Shown: one piece after another, positions 10,512-23,459 of the stretch
How positions within the stretch are numbered: the stretch's first letter is position 1
Layout of the letters: every line of letters starts with the position of its first letter
Source of the DNA: Omphalotus guepiniiformis
Taxonomy: Eukaryota > Basidiomycota > Agaricomycetes > Agaricales > Omphalotaceae
NCBI GenBank assembly: GCA_028554645.1
Contig: JAQOOI010000043.1
Span: forward strand, 62,001 to 126,000
Direction of reading: 5' to 3'
Length of the DNA stretch: 64,000 bases
Notes under the pieces: generated by a model
Database searches by the model: none
Seen by the model: the letters and a program-made list of their open reading frames with translations, nothing else
Told to the model about the DNA's origin: nothing
Translations under genes and position numbers: made by a program

Positions 10512-12383
10512 ATGCCAGATGCGCATGAATTTGCCCTGCGGCATATGCCACAGGGGCAGGCAAAGAAAACAACCTCCACGCAAAATTTGGCCCAGGCTAA
10601 AGGCTCGAGCGGGCTGCCAAATGGACCCTCCGCAGCAGCGCCCGGGAAGGACGGAGAGATGGACGGTGTACTTTCGCCCACGACGCCGACGCCGAGCACA
10701 GTTTCGATGCACAAACATACCAACTCGAATGAATTGCCTTCAGCTCCCCATACTAACCTTTCTGGTGGATCGATGCCTTCAGCAGTCGATGCTTCTCCTC
10801 CTACAACCATCACCATACCCACTATACCGTCCGCAACCGCGTCGCATAGTCCTACTCCTTTCGTTTCCTCGAATTCTCCCACTTCATCATCCAAGAAGCC
10901 ACAGCGTCTGTCTGAGAGCATAAACGCCGCTCAGTTACTGAGCTCAAACCCTACGACACCTTCCAGTCCAGGTTTCCATTACCCTCCTTCCTCGGGCTCG
11001 AGAGCAAACCGAGACTCTACAATGTCGAATGCTTCCAGCGCGTCGTTGACGTCCAACAGGCCTGCGCCGCCTTCGCCTGCCATTTCCCGCAGGACTTCCG
11101 GCGTGAGCGGGGGTGTGGGTAGTTTATCCCGGGCAAATTCGAGTTCGAGGAGCGCCACCGCCAAATCACCTGAAAAGAGTGGGGATAGACACTCGAACAG
11201 ACAGTCGTTGAGCCAATTGACAAACGTGTTGGGAAGCGTAGGATCGAGGATGTCGATGACAACGTCTCAGGCATCACCCATCCCCCCAACGCCAAGTACG
11301 GCGCAACCTCATCCTTCATCTTCAGTTACCGCAGCATCGCAGAATTCAACACCATCACCATCTTCGTCGTCATCGAAACCCGCTCATCGCCCCCCAATTC
11401 GTATCAGGGACTTTGCCTACCCTGCTAGTGACCCTCGCTATTCCGGTCTAGGCGCGGACGGTAAAGGCGGCGGTAGCAGTGGAAAATTAAAGAGCCTTGC
11501 TGGGGATGTACCCAAGCAAAACCGGGTGAAAGTCCTCAACAAGGCTTTGATGGGCAGCGCTGGGTATAAGGTTTGGAAAAGGGAGGAGAAAGAGAGGCAG
11601 AGAGCCGAGGCCCAAAGTGGCTCCAGCAGCGCGCTTTCGAGTCCGAACTCGAAGAAGATGGCAAGGGCAAGCATAGGGAGTGCGAGGAGCTTTAGCAGTA
11701 GTGTGAGTAGTGCGAGCGCCACTTCTGACGAGGAAGACGAGGAAGACGTCGAAGACGAGGATGAGGATGAGGATGAGGACGATGGAGGTTGGGGATCGTT
11801 CAAGTGGGGCATGGGAAGGCTGAGCTGGAACTTTGGGAATTCCAATCCTACGACGAGTGCAGGGGCTGACTCTATACTCAATTCTCCATCTCCCGTCGGA
11901 GGCGCAACGACAGGCAGTGGATTCCCTTCAAAATCTGATCTTGATCGTAATTTCACCACAGACGATCCTTCGTCTTCATCGTCTTCTTCCAACTCCTCAG
12001 ATACAGAGAACGATGCTCAGGGGGCCGACATTGAAGAACCTTCGCCTTTGGACTATGATCACGCGGATGATGACGACGACGACGACGAATACTATGACGG
12101 CGAGGAGGGATACGTTGATGAGGATGCACCTCTTTATCCGGGGTTGTATAGAGCTTTGTACGCGTTCGAGCCTGAGGGTACGGCTGAGATGGCGTTGGAG
12201 GAAGATCAAATCGTCAGGGTGGTGGGTAGGGGCGGTGGAGTCGGATGGGCGGTCGTCATCGTTGGTGGTATTGAGAATAGTCCTGATGGCGTGAAGGGTG
12301 AGAGAAAACATGCCCTGGTTCCTGAAAGCTACCTCGAGGTCGTCAAGCTTGATGGCGAGGACAACCAAAAAGGTAAGAATTGA
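10512..12383 (+). CDS. SH3-domain protein, Nbp2/Skb5-like
   Basis: From the ATG at 10512 the protein is 623 residues. Most of it is Ser/Pro/Thr-rich and disordered. Conserved-looking islands are RIRDFAYPASDPRYSGLG (about 295-313) and VLNKALMGSAGYKVWKREEK (about 339-358). Two acidic runs lie at about 405-425 and 515-538. A C-terminal SH3 domain (about 543-613) has ALYAFEPEG, GWAVV and ALVPESYLEVV. This layout resembles Nbp2/Skb5 adaptors, which link phosphatases and kinases in stress MAPK signalling; that assignment is inference. The true start is unclear. The frame is open upstream to an acceptor at 10416 (branch point CTGAC, then TTCTATTCAG). A first exon at 10025-10040 or 9886-9919 would join in phase and add about 40-45 residues. 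Confidence 0.85.
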   Translation: MPDAHEFALRHMPQGQAKKTTSTQNLAQAKGSSGLPNGPSAAAPGKDGEMDGVLSPTTPTPSTVSMHKHTNSNELPSAPHTNLSGGSMPSAVDASPPTTITIPTIPSATASHSPTPFVSSNSPTSSSKKPQRLSESINAAQLLSSNPTTPSSPGFHYPPSSGSRANRDSTMSNASSASLTSNRPAPPSPAISRRTSGVSGGVGSLSRANSSSRSATAKSPEKSGDRHSNRQSLSQLTNVLGSVGSRMSMTTSQASPIPPTPSTAQPHPSSSVTAASQNSTPSPSSSSSKPAHRPPIRIRDFAYPASDPRYSGLGADGKGGGSSGKLKSLAGDVPKQNRVKVLNKALMGSAGYKVWKREEKERQRAEAQSGSSSALSSPNSKKMARASIGSARSFSSSVSSASATSDEEDEEDVEDEDEDEDEDDGGWGSFKWGMGRLSWNFGNSNPTTSAGADSILNSPSPVGGATTGSGFPSKSDLDRNFTTDDPSSSSSSSNSSDTENDAQGADIEEPSPLDYDHADDDDDDDEYYDGEEGYVDEDAPLYPGLYRALYAFEPEGTAEMALEEDQIVRVVGRGGGVGWAVVIVGGIENSPDGVKGERKHALVPESYLEVVKLDGEDNQKGKN

Positions 12384-15300
12384 GGATGGAGTTCTTGAAC
12401 GTTGATCGTTCGCGCCATGGAGCAAGGAGATAGTTGTGTTGTAGGATTTTTGATGATGTTGTTTGTTGTTCTGTTTTTGTTTCCAAAGTGTCTGTTTTTC
12501 TTTTTTATCTACTCTATTTATCATAGCATCTCTCCATTTCCATTTCCCTTTCCCTTTTTTTCACTGAATATCGATATCTCGTTGCCATGCTGGCTGACAC
12601 ATATATTGCTTTTGTACATGTCATATGTACTGCGTAGTTTTGTATCCAAGCATTTTTAACCAATCGTTCTGTTTAACATCCTGACAGCCCTTGCCACCCA
12701 CACGTGTACACGTTTCGCCTGGAGGCTGGCGGCGATCTGTAGGCGCGCGTCTATGCGCGTTGTGACTCGGGCCGGATGAGTCGGTGAAAGGATCTCTTAG
12801 TTAAACGCCACCATCTCGTCTAACACCAGAAATTGTCAGCTCTCGATTTCTCCTCGAATACGCAGCAGATGATACTCCTATCTCGCGTGAATCATGACGA
12901 TGAAGAGCAGGTATGGCAAGAAAAAACTTGGTACGTCTTCAGCCACATTATGTGACTATCGCCTGATATCGATTGTGGATTTTCTCCAGATTTTTTCTGT
13001 TCACGAATACAGAATACATGCGGAAACAGAAAATGTACAAGCATATAAGCACATCGCTGTATCTCAAATTTCAGTGGTGTTTTTCGAGTGCTGATGAAGC
13101 GGAGGCGCATCTTGTGGCATTTGTACTAAACACGAGCGCATATATGCGCATTTACCATTTCGGACGCGAATCCCTGACTCTTTATCTTTCACCTCGCTCG
13201 AGCCTTGGTCCTTGGGGAACAACCACGCCATCGGCAAAAGGCGTTTCTCGTCCGTTGATTCAGCGTCAGCGTCAGCTGACTTGGACTAGGGCTGCAGATC
13301 CGGAGCTGGGCGCTTTTTCGAAGGTCGAAGGTCGACTGACACGTTTTCTGCTTCTTCCCAACCCAACCCAACCACTTTGCTGTCGCCTCAAGTCCAAGTG
13401 CAAGAGAATGAAGCGGGGTCTTGAAACGATATCGATGAGACATCCTTAAAGCAACATACGTTGTTCCGACATTGGTGAATGGATTTCTATATAGTTGTCG
13501 TAGCGAGTCCAACATTGGATCGATCATCGACGTACAGTCAACTAGAGTGTGGCCGAGACACGACGCGAAATATCAATGGATTGCTAACCTAGGTCGACAT
13601 CGATGTAAGGTAGAGGAAGTGTGGCGACTTGACAGGACTTTTCAGGTGAGCTCTCATTGCATGTCGTGAGCCGATTGTTGCCTACTCGCCCTACTCAATG
13701 TCTCTGTCATTTTCCTGTCTAATTTGTGAACGCCGATGTCGAACCTGCTAACGTCTCTCTGCAGATGCTCGTAGGAGTCTCGTAGGATCTTTGAGGCATG
13801 GACGCTTGAATATGGCCTAGTTTTGTTACGATCCAGCTCTGACTGTGGTCCTTCTAATTTCGCCTCCGTCATTTGCTCTGCTCTACAGCTCCAGTGGATA
13901 CGTCGACGGCTGTTCAGCAAATTATATTGGCTACTAATTCTAGGATGTTTGAAGACAGGTGCTGATAATATGACCGAAGATGGTGGCAGTAGTTACCATG
14001 TACGTTCATTCTTGTACCGTTCATGTTCTTCGCACGTTCTCCTCAACCTACCCGCTGTGGTGCATCCTATTCCCCATTTATTTGACTGACACCTTCGCTT
14101 TGTAGGACGATAGTCGATTGTAGGTCGGAACCCCAAATATTTTCGAATTTATCAGCACATCTCTTTCTAAGAAAGCGGGGGATCAAATCGCAGAAGTCAT
14201 GTAAAATTCCGCGTTTACGAAACCTCACGCTCTACTCTCTATTTTTTGAAGAGTTTCAGAATATTCTTTTTGGCCGACAATTCACTGGCCGAGCTCCTCG
14301 ATGAATGTACTCCATGTACTCCTACGTCCCATGGTTGATATGTTCGTCATCCAATTCGAAACCTTTTGATGCTCCAATATACTCACTAATTTATCTTTTA
14401 ATGCAGGCACAGCGATATAGTAATATTGACAACGCTCAGGGTGGGATGTCTGAGTCGACCGTTCCTGCCCTGCCGATAATTGCCCCTTGTTAAAACCACT
14501 GTCAAATGCGCCTTGGAGCTTGGAGAGGTATGTAAGTACATTGAAGTGCTCCAATAACATGCGTCGTGAGTTATGATATCGTTCAACCAGAAACCGCGGA
14601 TTCCAACTTCGCTCCAACACCCCAGAAGCTGGTCAGCGCTTTCCGTACCAAAGAACGGGTCCGATAATGCTGTATAGTTGCTGGACACAATTGAAAAACG
14701 CACAGCAGATACGTTAGACGTCACCATTACGAAAGCCGAGCCGCATTCTTCTGCTCCTGCAGGCATCACTTCTCCATAGGTGTGTTGATATAGTTCTCCT
14801 GTGATGGATATATCGTACGTGAACCTTCCTGGGGTATTCTTAGTTTTATTCTATTCTAGGATGCGATGATATGGCCCTATTTCCGCTGTGAAGGGACACA
14901 TATTGCACTTAATCAGTAAGCCTTTTCTGTTCTCTTTGTTACATAGTACGCGTTGCATTTTGATATACGTGTAAGAAATGCCTCAGATATTGGGCTGGAT
15001 GTTTCAGACTTGGAGATGCATCCCTACCACAGCTGAATCCAGTTTAGAGACTTCTATTGAAACATTGCTGAAACAACCACGTACGACTTTCTGTACCCTT
15101 GTTCTTGCTAAAGACTGCTTTTACGTTGCAGAACCTCGGTGCCTGCATCTCTACAACAATATTGCAATGTGGCCCATACTTTTCTGCATGTGTGATGCTT
15201 TAGCATGCTTCCTAATTTCGCTCCCCCTCCCCTCCCCCCTCTCCCCCCCCTTAATTACGACTGCGTTCGGCAATATGTGTCCCAAAAAGCGCATTCAGGC

Positions 15301-16449
15301 GAGAACGGTCATAGGATATCACCGTGACGAGTCGGGTGATTTCCCGAAGGATCAGAAGGAGGTAAGTGTGCGATAATACTTCTCTCAACTTTTCGAGTAA
15401 TGACTAAATTAGAGAATAGTAGTCTTTACTAGAACGTCTGCTTCTGATGCAGTTGAAGGCCAAATCTTCTATTCGCGCCTCTGAAGGCATGAGGTAGAAC
15501 TAACAATTGAAGACAGAGGTGAGTATTATCGTATGATTCGTTTCCATGTGAGGCTGTAAATCGCAATTTGTAATGCTCTGTAGCCCTCCTATACGTCCGA
15601 GTCTGCTCGAATAGGCTATCCCTTTACGATAGTAGGGGAGTGCTCACCGAACAATCATCGTACATTCACGTTCTGCAGATGTGCTCGAACTCAGGTGAAG
15701 AACTATCATTCCTAGCATAATCACTGAGCCTGATAAATGTCACAGCCCGAACCGAATGTGAAGAGTATTGTGACACGTCAGAAATTGACTCACACATCGC
15801 GACCCCAGAATCAGAAAACGCCTTTGCAACGTGTTTCCTAAGCGCCTTGAGGCGGGTAGCGACTGGGGACCTTGGAGGATTTCATTCTGATCAACTCATT
15901 ACAGTCACACGGTAGAGCGTGACCTTACCTCAAACTTACTCAAGAGTCAACAGCTTTCAACAGTATTCGCCTGCAGGTCCTGCCTTTTGGCGGAGTCTGG
16001 AATTTATTGAAGAACGGTCATTGCTTGGACCCTTGGGAGAACAGCATGTGGGAATGATTTACGGCTGTACCGGTCGAAAAGAAGACGTACAAGGGTCGAA
16101 ATCCTCTCGCCTAATAATCCGCTTATGTACTTATTCTCTCTGCAACCCTGGGGCCGTTCCATTCTCCACATAAGGGTCTGCGCCCGGTTTGCGCCTGCAG
16201 CGGACTTTACACCTCAAGACCGTAACCGACGGTGGAGCGCGACTGTATTCCGTTCTAGTGCGCCTTCTTACTTCATCTGCTTAGACGTGGATCATCGAGA
16301 ATTCACCCTGGAAATTAATTGCTTCTTTCTATTCTGGTAACCGAAAGCTCGGCCAAAGGTCAGTTTTTCACCAAATCGTATATATACCCAGCCAGCATTA
16401 CGGATATCCTTTGCTGTCCCTAGTCCTTCAAGGTCGCCCATCATAGTTC
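12384..16449. other. Gene-poor stretch
   Basis: About 4 kb with no recognisable gene. ACACGTGTACACGT at about 12700 includes a CACGTG E-box. Short frames are broken and lack family motifs. The only stretch that reads like protein is on the minus strand at about 14500-14832 (listed separately). GT-AG-like pairs are present, so further decayed genes are possible. Confidence 0.35.
14500..14832 (-). pseudogene. Possible decayed exon, unidentified
   Basis: On the minus strand one frame reads about 100 residues without a stop and with protein-like composition: FTYDISITGELYQHTYGEV, then PAGAEECGSAFVMVTSNVS, then NYTALSDPFFGTESADQLL. Three possible N-glycosylation sites suggest a secreted or surface protein. 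No start codon or convincing upstream exon was found, and I do not recognise the family. It could be a chance frame. Confidence 0.3.
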
Positions 16450-17810
16450 ATGACTATCATGGCATCCATTCTTCGAAGCTTGTTCGGTGGTCATTCTTCA
16501 CGATCCTCCTCGAAGGAGCGCACACAGTCCCACTCCAAGAGCCACAGTCGTTCCCGCTCTGTTCCCCCTGCAGTCAACACCGTTCCCTATGCCTATACTG
16601 CATCGAGTGGTAGCCATGCAGCGCACGGTCCTGTACCTTCAGTACCCTCAACGAGTACACGAAGTCACAGTCCGACCTCCTCTCGCATGACCAGACCATC
16701 CCCTTTACGATACAACACTTACGACTCTTCAACAATTTCTTCCAAGACACGTCCTACAAAACCCCTTCAATTACCTTCAGGTACCATCAGTTACAAGTCC
16801 GGCGATGCATGTACGTCCTGATTACCTGATTCTTTGAATAAGTTTCTCAGACTACCCTATACAGTCGTTCCTTACCCTATCTACACTCCTGCTTTGTCGA
16901 CTTATTCGAGTTCGCGCACGAATTCGAACTCATCTATCTATCCTCCTTCCTCTGCTTCCGGTCACGGACATGGTCACAGCTCCAGCTACAGCGGTCGTCC
17001 ACCTTCCGCACCCAGGACATCAAGCTCAGGCAGTGTCACATCACGACCAGCGCTTAAGCAGACTCATACGTGGCATGGTGGCATCAAGTCAGAGACAGGC
17101 CCTCGTACGTCTTTTCTGGTCATATCCGTTCTCTCAACATTTGTTTCTAATTGAATGTATTTCGATGGTTTTGGTTAACTTTCCTATGCTGCGCAGGTCC
17201 TCACGTATCTTTTGTGAATCCCAAACGTCCCATTACGCTTCACATGCACCCATTGTTTGCCGCTAGTCACCACAGCCGAGCGCCGATATCGTACAATGTG
17301 ACTCACGCCCCGACATCGCAAACCATTGTCGATCGCACGACCCGTACTGCCGTACCATCACACACACTTTCGCAGCCCGCGACAGATCCGCCAACGCTTT
17401 CCAAGTTGGTTTTGCGAAGTGACAAGTTGCCTTGGCCAATCGTTATTCCTGCCAGATGTTCCGCCATTCCCCCTCAGCCCAAGTCTGCCGCCAAGTTCTA
17501 TCTTGGTGGCTCATCACCTACAACAGCCTCCGCTGATGCCGTCACTAATATGGATGTACTCCATGCGCTTCATCACACCCTCACGCACCGCGTTACAAAA
17601 GAAGAGTGGGATGCTCTCGGGCAGGGTAGCCGTGCACAGCGAAAGGTATCGCGTGCGTACGAACGCCGGTGTAAAGCTGCAGGTGGTGGGTGGGAGGGTG
17701 GAATACGGCGAATCGATTGGCTCGGGGAGAAGACTCGATTGATTGGCGTTGAAGTGGACAAAGGAGCTAGCGAGACGGGAGTCGGCAAGTTAATATTCGG
17801 GAGACCTTGA
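16450..17810 (+). CDS. DUF6699-domain protein with Ser-rich N-terminus
   Basis: Three exons, 16450-16810, 16865-17104 and 17197-17810, give 405 codons including stop. The first 215 or so residues are Ser/Thr/Pro/His-rich and probably disordered. The C-terminal part (about 215-395) matches the basidiomycete DUF6699 pattern: a HMHPLFA opening, SKLVLRSDKLPWPIVI, then VTNMDVLHALHHTL, THRVTKEEWDAL, RKVSRAYERRC, and a final IRRIDWLGEKTRLIGVEV. The acceptor at 16864 was chosen because the nearer one would break the frame. An ATG nine bases downstream (16459) is an equally good start. The function of DUF6699 is unknown; families of such genes are common in mushrooms. Confidence 0.85.
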
Positions 17811-20800
17811 AGCCGCTAAAGCCAGCCAGTCCACTGAGAAGCCTCCATTCGTTGATGATCTGAGGTCGTCCGTATGTTGAGGCCTCAGTGTTGAACTCGC
17901 TTGGCCTGGGCACTGGTTTGTTGCTTGAGTTTGAGGACTGGGTCCTCCTCGCCTTTCCAATCGCTTCTAAATGTCTCTCGATTGCGTTTCCTGCTATTTT
18001 CTCACTTTCGCTGGCTCAGGTCCAGACATAGTCAAAATTGGTCGGGTATGTACCCTTGGCACCAAACAGTACGAGCAGGATACTTCCTCGCACTTCGCAC
18101 TTCGCACTTCGCACCCCCTTATTCTTATACTTCCTTTTGGGTTTTGGTTTCTTTGGGGACTGTCGTTTCTTGGGACTTTGATATATGCATGTGGTTATTT
18201 TGTATCATACATACTACTCTCCAGCATCATTCTGGCATCGCTCACTCACGCATTTGTACGTATTGCCTGCATTTCCTCTTGTATGATAAACTCCTTCTCT
18301 CTTCTCTCCCTTCCTCACTCTCTCCCTTCCACTTCCTTCTCCCCGCCCCTCCTCCCCATTGCTTTCTACGTATGACTTATGACTTGCTATGACCCTATCA
18401 ACGTACTTGGTACGATTTTACTTACTGTTTTCGGCTACTGGACACGTATAGCCCTTTCAATAAATTCACAAATGAATGGCGCTTACTCTCAGTAGAATAT
18501 TCATGTACTCAAGCTAAACGAAATTACCGCCTGCAATATATGTGATATATGTATCTCTGTATACAAAAGTACAAAAGTATGAGATACCTAATGCCCAAAC
18601 GTTCAGCCTGTGCTAATTACCCGAGTTTGCTCATTCTAGAACTTATTAAGCCTTGTAGTCGACGCCAGAAAGATAAACATTTATATTGCTTCGTTGCGGT
18701 CCCGATGATACTTCAACAAATCAACCTCAACCCCCGTTGGCAAGCCTAGTAGCCGCGTATGTCATAATCCAACCCTGGCGGGTCGACTAATTTTGCTCTT
18801 GCAGGCCTGCTTAATCGCAGCTATATTGGTGATAAGTAGTGACGTGGTTAACACCTCGGATTCTGTCCCAAGGTTCGCAAGACGTATAGCCTCTCCCTCC
18901 GCCCCCTAAGGCCTAAGTACTGGTCCGGAGCTTTCCCAAATAGACGCGGGAATGAGGTGGTGTCAAGGCCAAGGTTGAGCTGACCAGCAAAGTATTATAC
19001 TGCCCATTCCGCGGCTAGGCTAAGTCCAACGATTGAACTCGTACTGTGCGGCCTACTTCAGTCTTCTAGCTCTGAACGTCCAGCCTGAAACATCTTTCCG
19101 ATGAACTCTATCGCTTGCAATGCCATTGTCTGTTGTTTCCGATTGTGTCCGAAATGGTATTTAGTCCACCGTGACGCCTCCGAGTCGGATGTGTAACACC
19201 ACCGGTCAATGCTTTCGGTGCCGATGGCTTTCACCCAGATCCAGAGCTGTTCTGCTACGAAGCGTCAAGACAGTGTTCAGAACTTACACCCTGAAAGCAT
19301 GAATACTTACTGTAGCAAATGATTTTCCTTGTTACCACAAACCTACACTCGGAGCTCGAGGTCGTACCAGAAATTTCTAGTCCTCGCTTTCAAGCTACTT
19401 TCAGAAATACCACCGGCAGCAAAATCGACTACTCATGTTCTGAGAGTACTTGGAGTGGACCGACCGGGTGGTTGTCCGAGTTATCCACGAAAATAAGTAA
19501 TCTCCAAATCAGGGACGTAGTTCGTGACTTTGGGCTGGATCCTTCATCTAGATCAACATTCATATCGTCCCGGTGCAATTCAAGGAACGATTCGATCCAG
19601 TCCAAAGGTGATGGGAATCGTACCACCCCAGGTCATTCAATTCGTTGGTGTACTCTGGGGTAAGAATTTGAAAAAAAACTTAGTACGGGGGTGCGGAGGA
19701 ACCAATCGTACCGTACCCCCTATGCTTCCCCCTAGGTCAAATGACAGCATAACGTCGGGCCTGAAATGACCCTATAAAGCTATGCAGATGGGCGGGAATG
19801 AGTAAATAAAGAAGTAAGTCGGACCTGGATCACTCACATCTCAACTTCCCATCCTCTGTGCTGATTGGCCATTTGTAGTAAGAAGCCACTATAAGGATGG
19901 CAAAGGAGTTCTCGTGGAGGATACGTAGCGTTAGTAATCGCAGAAGTTATTGTCACAGCATCCCCAGTATTGGCAACTGCGATTATGTAGTACAGCTCGT
20001 ACTCGAGCGATTTTGCGGAACTTGTTTGAATGCAAGATGTGCGGCCAATCGGGTTCAAAGGGAAAGAAACAACAAATTGTCAGATGATTGGGTCGACTAG
20101 GGGATACCACAATGTAGCTTACTTACAGCGCGTTATTCCCTCTAGTAATTGCAACATCTTTTCTGTTGAAGTTATTACTGTAGCGCCTTGTAGAGCCTGC
20201 GAGGTGTATGTAGAGCCATTAGTATCATCACAGAGCGCAGAGTGCCTGAATCGGTTTCGAATCTCCCGCAGGTCTAGACTGGGTCACACGATGCTCAAGT
20301 GACTTTTAAACTTCTCAAAGTCATCAAAGCAATCTTTTGCGGCGCTCTGGTACCTTCTGGTACCAGGCCCCCGAGCCGTTTCCGCAATTGGTCGAGGAGA
20401 TCAGGACCCACATCTTGAAGCCCAAAAGCCAAATTCCCTCAATAATTCCGTACTTCTCGGGCAATGCGTTCTCTAATATCCAGTTCAGATCTGTGAGAGT
20501 AAAGTACCTTCTCGTGCGAGCCATTCTGGGATTTAGGTGGGCCTATTTCGTTGAAAGAGAAGAGCGGTCAAAGTGAACCCCCGAAATCAGAAGAGAAGGA
20601 TGTAATATTGAGGGTTGTAGCCTGGTATCGCGCAAGCTACTGAGTACGAGGGTTGACATGGGCAGCAAATAGGAAGTGAAGGTTATATTTGCCTGCCGAT
20701 CGCGCGTGGGCGGTTTGGACGAACGTACCAGTCACGTGGTGGTGGGCTCCTGGACCAGCAATTCCGGACCGAAATGCAACCACGCCAACCACGCCAACCA

Positions 20801-22072
20801 CGTCAAGAGTCAAATTTCAAAGTCTTGGCTTGTAAACCAACTGCAACCGACCGACTCTCAATAATGGCCTTCTTTCAGTGGCGGGACGAATGGATCGTTT
20901 GAATACGTGGTATGGCTTCAACTATTTTCAAGTGCGAGGGCCGCCGTTCTTCCATATGCGAAATTATTTGATCACAAATTGCGGATGCTGTCGAGGATGT
21001 CGGCAATGGGGAGCGGTGGGCGTGCATTGTGTCATTGTGCATTGTGTGCAACGAAGATTACGATGCTATCATTGTGGGCTCGGACGTTTTCGTCAAGTGC
21101 GTTTGCTCAATTTCAAGCCGATACTTCCTCGAAGAAAAAAATGGACGAATATACAGACTGGTTCCACAGAGGAGATTAGGCTTGCTTGATTTTGGGGTTC
21201 AGTCTAATTAATTAGTTAATGACTTCGTGTTTTCGGCGACTCAGGATGTTATGGAAAGTTGCCAATGTCGCCGCTCCCAATTGTGCACTACACTACATGA
21301 ATGTCCGGCAAGACAGTACAATGCTGTAACTACACCTCATCGACATCACCTACGCCGCGACGCGGTCTTTCGACGGTATTTGTTTAACGTCATATTTAGA
21401 GCCTTGGGCATACGCTGAGAAAACTTACAGATCGAATTCCTGGGCTGTGCATGGTTCCTCTGTTTGTCTCGGGAATCGGTCAAGGATTCGGCCGCGGAGG
21501 TTTCGTACGGATACACGGCTTGGTTCCCAGGAGGACGATATCGTGAGCTGTTCTGAGTCCCGTATGCATGTAAATTTTGATGTTAAACTGTTCAATCGTA
21601 TCAGTGCGCAAAGCTAAAGAATGGAATTGAATTCTCACTCAAAATCGTAGAGGAGCGATTGCCGGGGACAAACGGTTATTCTTTACTTAGCGTGTCCACG
21701 TCATCGTCTGTTATCCCTCCGCCGTGATGTCGGGGAAGTCATATCGATTATGTCAGAAATTTCAACATAACCAGTTCAAAATATACGACAGTACAGCAAG
21801 CTGGAGGTCTCTGAGGAGACAATAAGATACATTGTCTTGTTTCTATACGATTCCCCGCAGATATGTTATCGGGGAATGCACGGACCCCCTTAAAGATCGC
21901 CTGTCACCAACGATCGAAGATATGTAAATGAACGATTGTCGGATCCCCAGCGTGTCAGCGACAAAACGTATTCAAATAAATTTCTCTTAGTAAGTCATCC
22001 GTGACCTTGATGGCTATCATCAAGGGTTAAGCTAGACTCTTCTTTCTACTTTGATCATCTATTAGAGACAAC
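17811..22072. other. Gene-poor stretch
   Basis: About 4.2 kb without a recognisable gene. It starts with the likely 3' UTR of the DUF6699 gene. Small tandem repeats occur: CTTCGCA units at about 18091-18113 and CCACGCCAA units at about 20780-20800. A GGTACCTTCTGGTACC stem lies at about 20348. Open frames are short and carry no motif I trust. Confidence 0.35.
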
Positions 22073-23459
22073 ATGCATGCGCCTCACAGAGAACGACGCC
22101 CGTGGACACCACAAGAAGATGAAATGCTACGTGCTGCAGTCAACATAGGTGCATTATATTTATACATCTGTTTCACAAACAAATCGTGCTTATAATTCCG
22201 CGTTTCCCGTGGCGCTTCAGAGGAACCTGGAAATCCAAACCCTTCGAAATGGTTCGCCATAGCACAGCGTGTCCCAGGTCGTACCAATAAAGATTGCCGG
22301 AAGCGATGGTTTGCGAAAATGACATCCAACATCGTGAAGGGTATATGGTCTCCAGAGGAGGACCAAAAGTTGTTGGAGGCGATCGAAAAGCATGGCACTA
22401 GGTAAGTGAAACACACCCTCACCCTCTGACTCATCGGACTTGACGAACCTTCACCCAGGTGGTCAATAGTTGCTTCCTGCGTACATACTCGAAATAGCGA
22501 TCGTGCGCCCCCACTCGTCCTCGTCTTCCAGTATGAGCCACTGACTTATATTTCGACAGAATGCGCAAAACGTTGGACTGACACTCTCGATCCTTCAATT
22601 GTTCGTACAATATGGACTCCTGAAGATGTGCGCGTTTCTGTCAGGCTGAAGCCGTCCATCATCGGTTAAATCATACTGAACTTCAAATTCAGGACCGAGT
22701 CCTCATCGACGCTGTCAGCGACCATGGAACCGCCTGGACGAAGATCGTCAGATTGTATTTCCCGGGCAGAACCGGACTCTCCGCAAAGAACAGGTGAGTT
22801 CTATGGGAGTGAATCAACTATATCTTGTGATCTAACACATGGGCGCCCGCAGATACGCGAGCCTCATGCGTAGTCACCAGCTTCAAAGAAATCGACCTCC
22901 AAGTAACTCCCGTAGCTCCGCAAGTTCGACGCCTCCAGGTCCTCTTCGTAGACCTTCATCAGGAGCAGCAGTCGGAAGAGCTTCATCCTCCTATAAACAA
23001 TCCTCAGTGTCCGACCTACCCCTGGACCTCATTCCATTTCCTCATTCTTCGAATTCCTCTCAGCACAATGGCGTAGGTTACGCAGCAGTGGACACATCTG
23101 ATGAGGAGCTATTCGCCTTACTATCTCCGCCCACGACTCGGCATTTCAATTCGGCTTCCGATCACCCTCCCCAAGGTTTTGCAGGATCATTGACGGCAAG
23201 GATGCCCTCTACTAACAAAACGGCCGCTTACAACTACACCAACGGGTATCAACCACAACCAAACGCTTTAATATCGGCCGACCATCACTTTCCTCAGCAT
23301 TACAGTTCAAACCAATACTACGACGTCACTTCATTTTCAACTCCGCCGTTGCAGATGGAGCTGAACGATGGCTCTCGAATAAAACACGAAGCAGTGGCAG
23401 ACGAAATCCATGCAGGGGTTCTGCGACATGCGGATGATTATTGGTGTCAATGGCGGTAA
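22073..23459 (+). CDS. Myb-like transcription factor with three Myb repeats
   Basis: Six exons: 22073-22148, 22221-22401, 22459-22502, 22560-22627, 22693-22793, 22853-23459; 359 codons including stop. Three tandem Myb/SANT repeats fill the first half. Repeat 1 (about 8-60) has RPWTPQEDEML and GRTNKDCRKRW. Repeat 2 (about 64-112) has GIWSPEEDQKLLEAIEKHG, RWSIVASCV and TRNSDQCAKRW. Repeat 3 (about 117-166) has TIWTPEDDRVLIDAVSDHG, AWTKIVRLYFPGRT and SAKNRYASL. The Trp spacing is that of c-Myb-type DNA-binding helices, so it is a nuclear DNA-binding protein. The C-terminal half is Ser/Pro/Asn-rich with no domain seen and may be regulatory. The targets cannot be told from this sequence. Confidence 0.92.

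Noticed and set aside
10264..10923. 219-codon plus-strand frame overlapping the start of the SH3 gene
   Set aside because: Low-complexity His/Arg/Pro composition from an out-of-frame reading; the SH3 frame is clearly the coding one.
11438..11992. 184-codon open frame antisense to the SH3 gene
   Set aside because: It is the shadow of Ser- and Asp-rich codons in the real frame and has no motif of its own.
20907..21179. Reading EDYDAIIVG near 21050, like the start of an FAD enzyme
   Set aside because: Only nine residues fit, no GxGxxG follows, and no later oxidoreductase motif is present.
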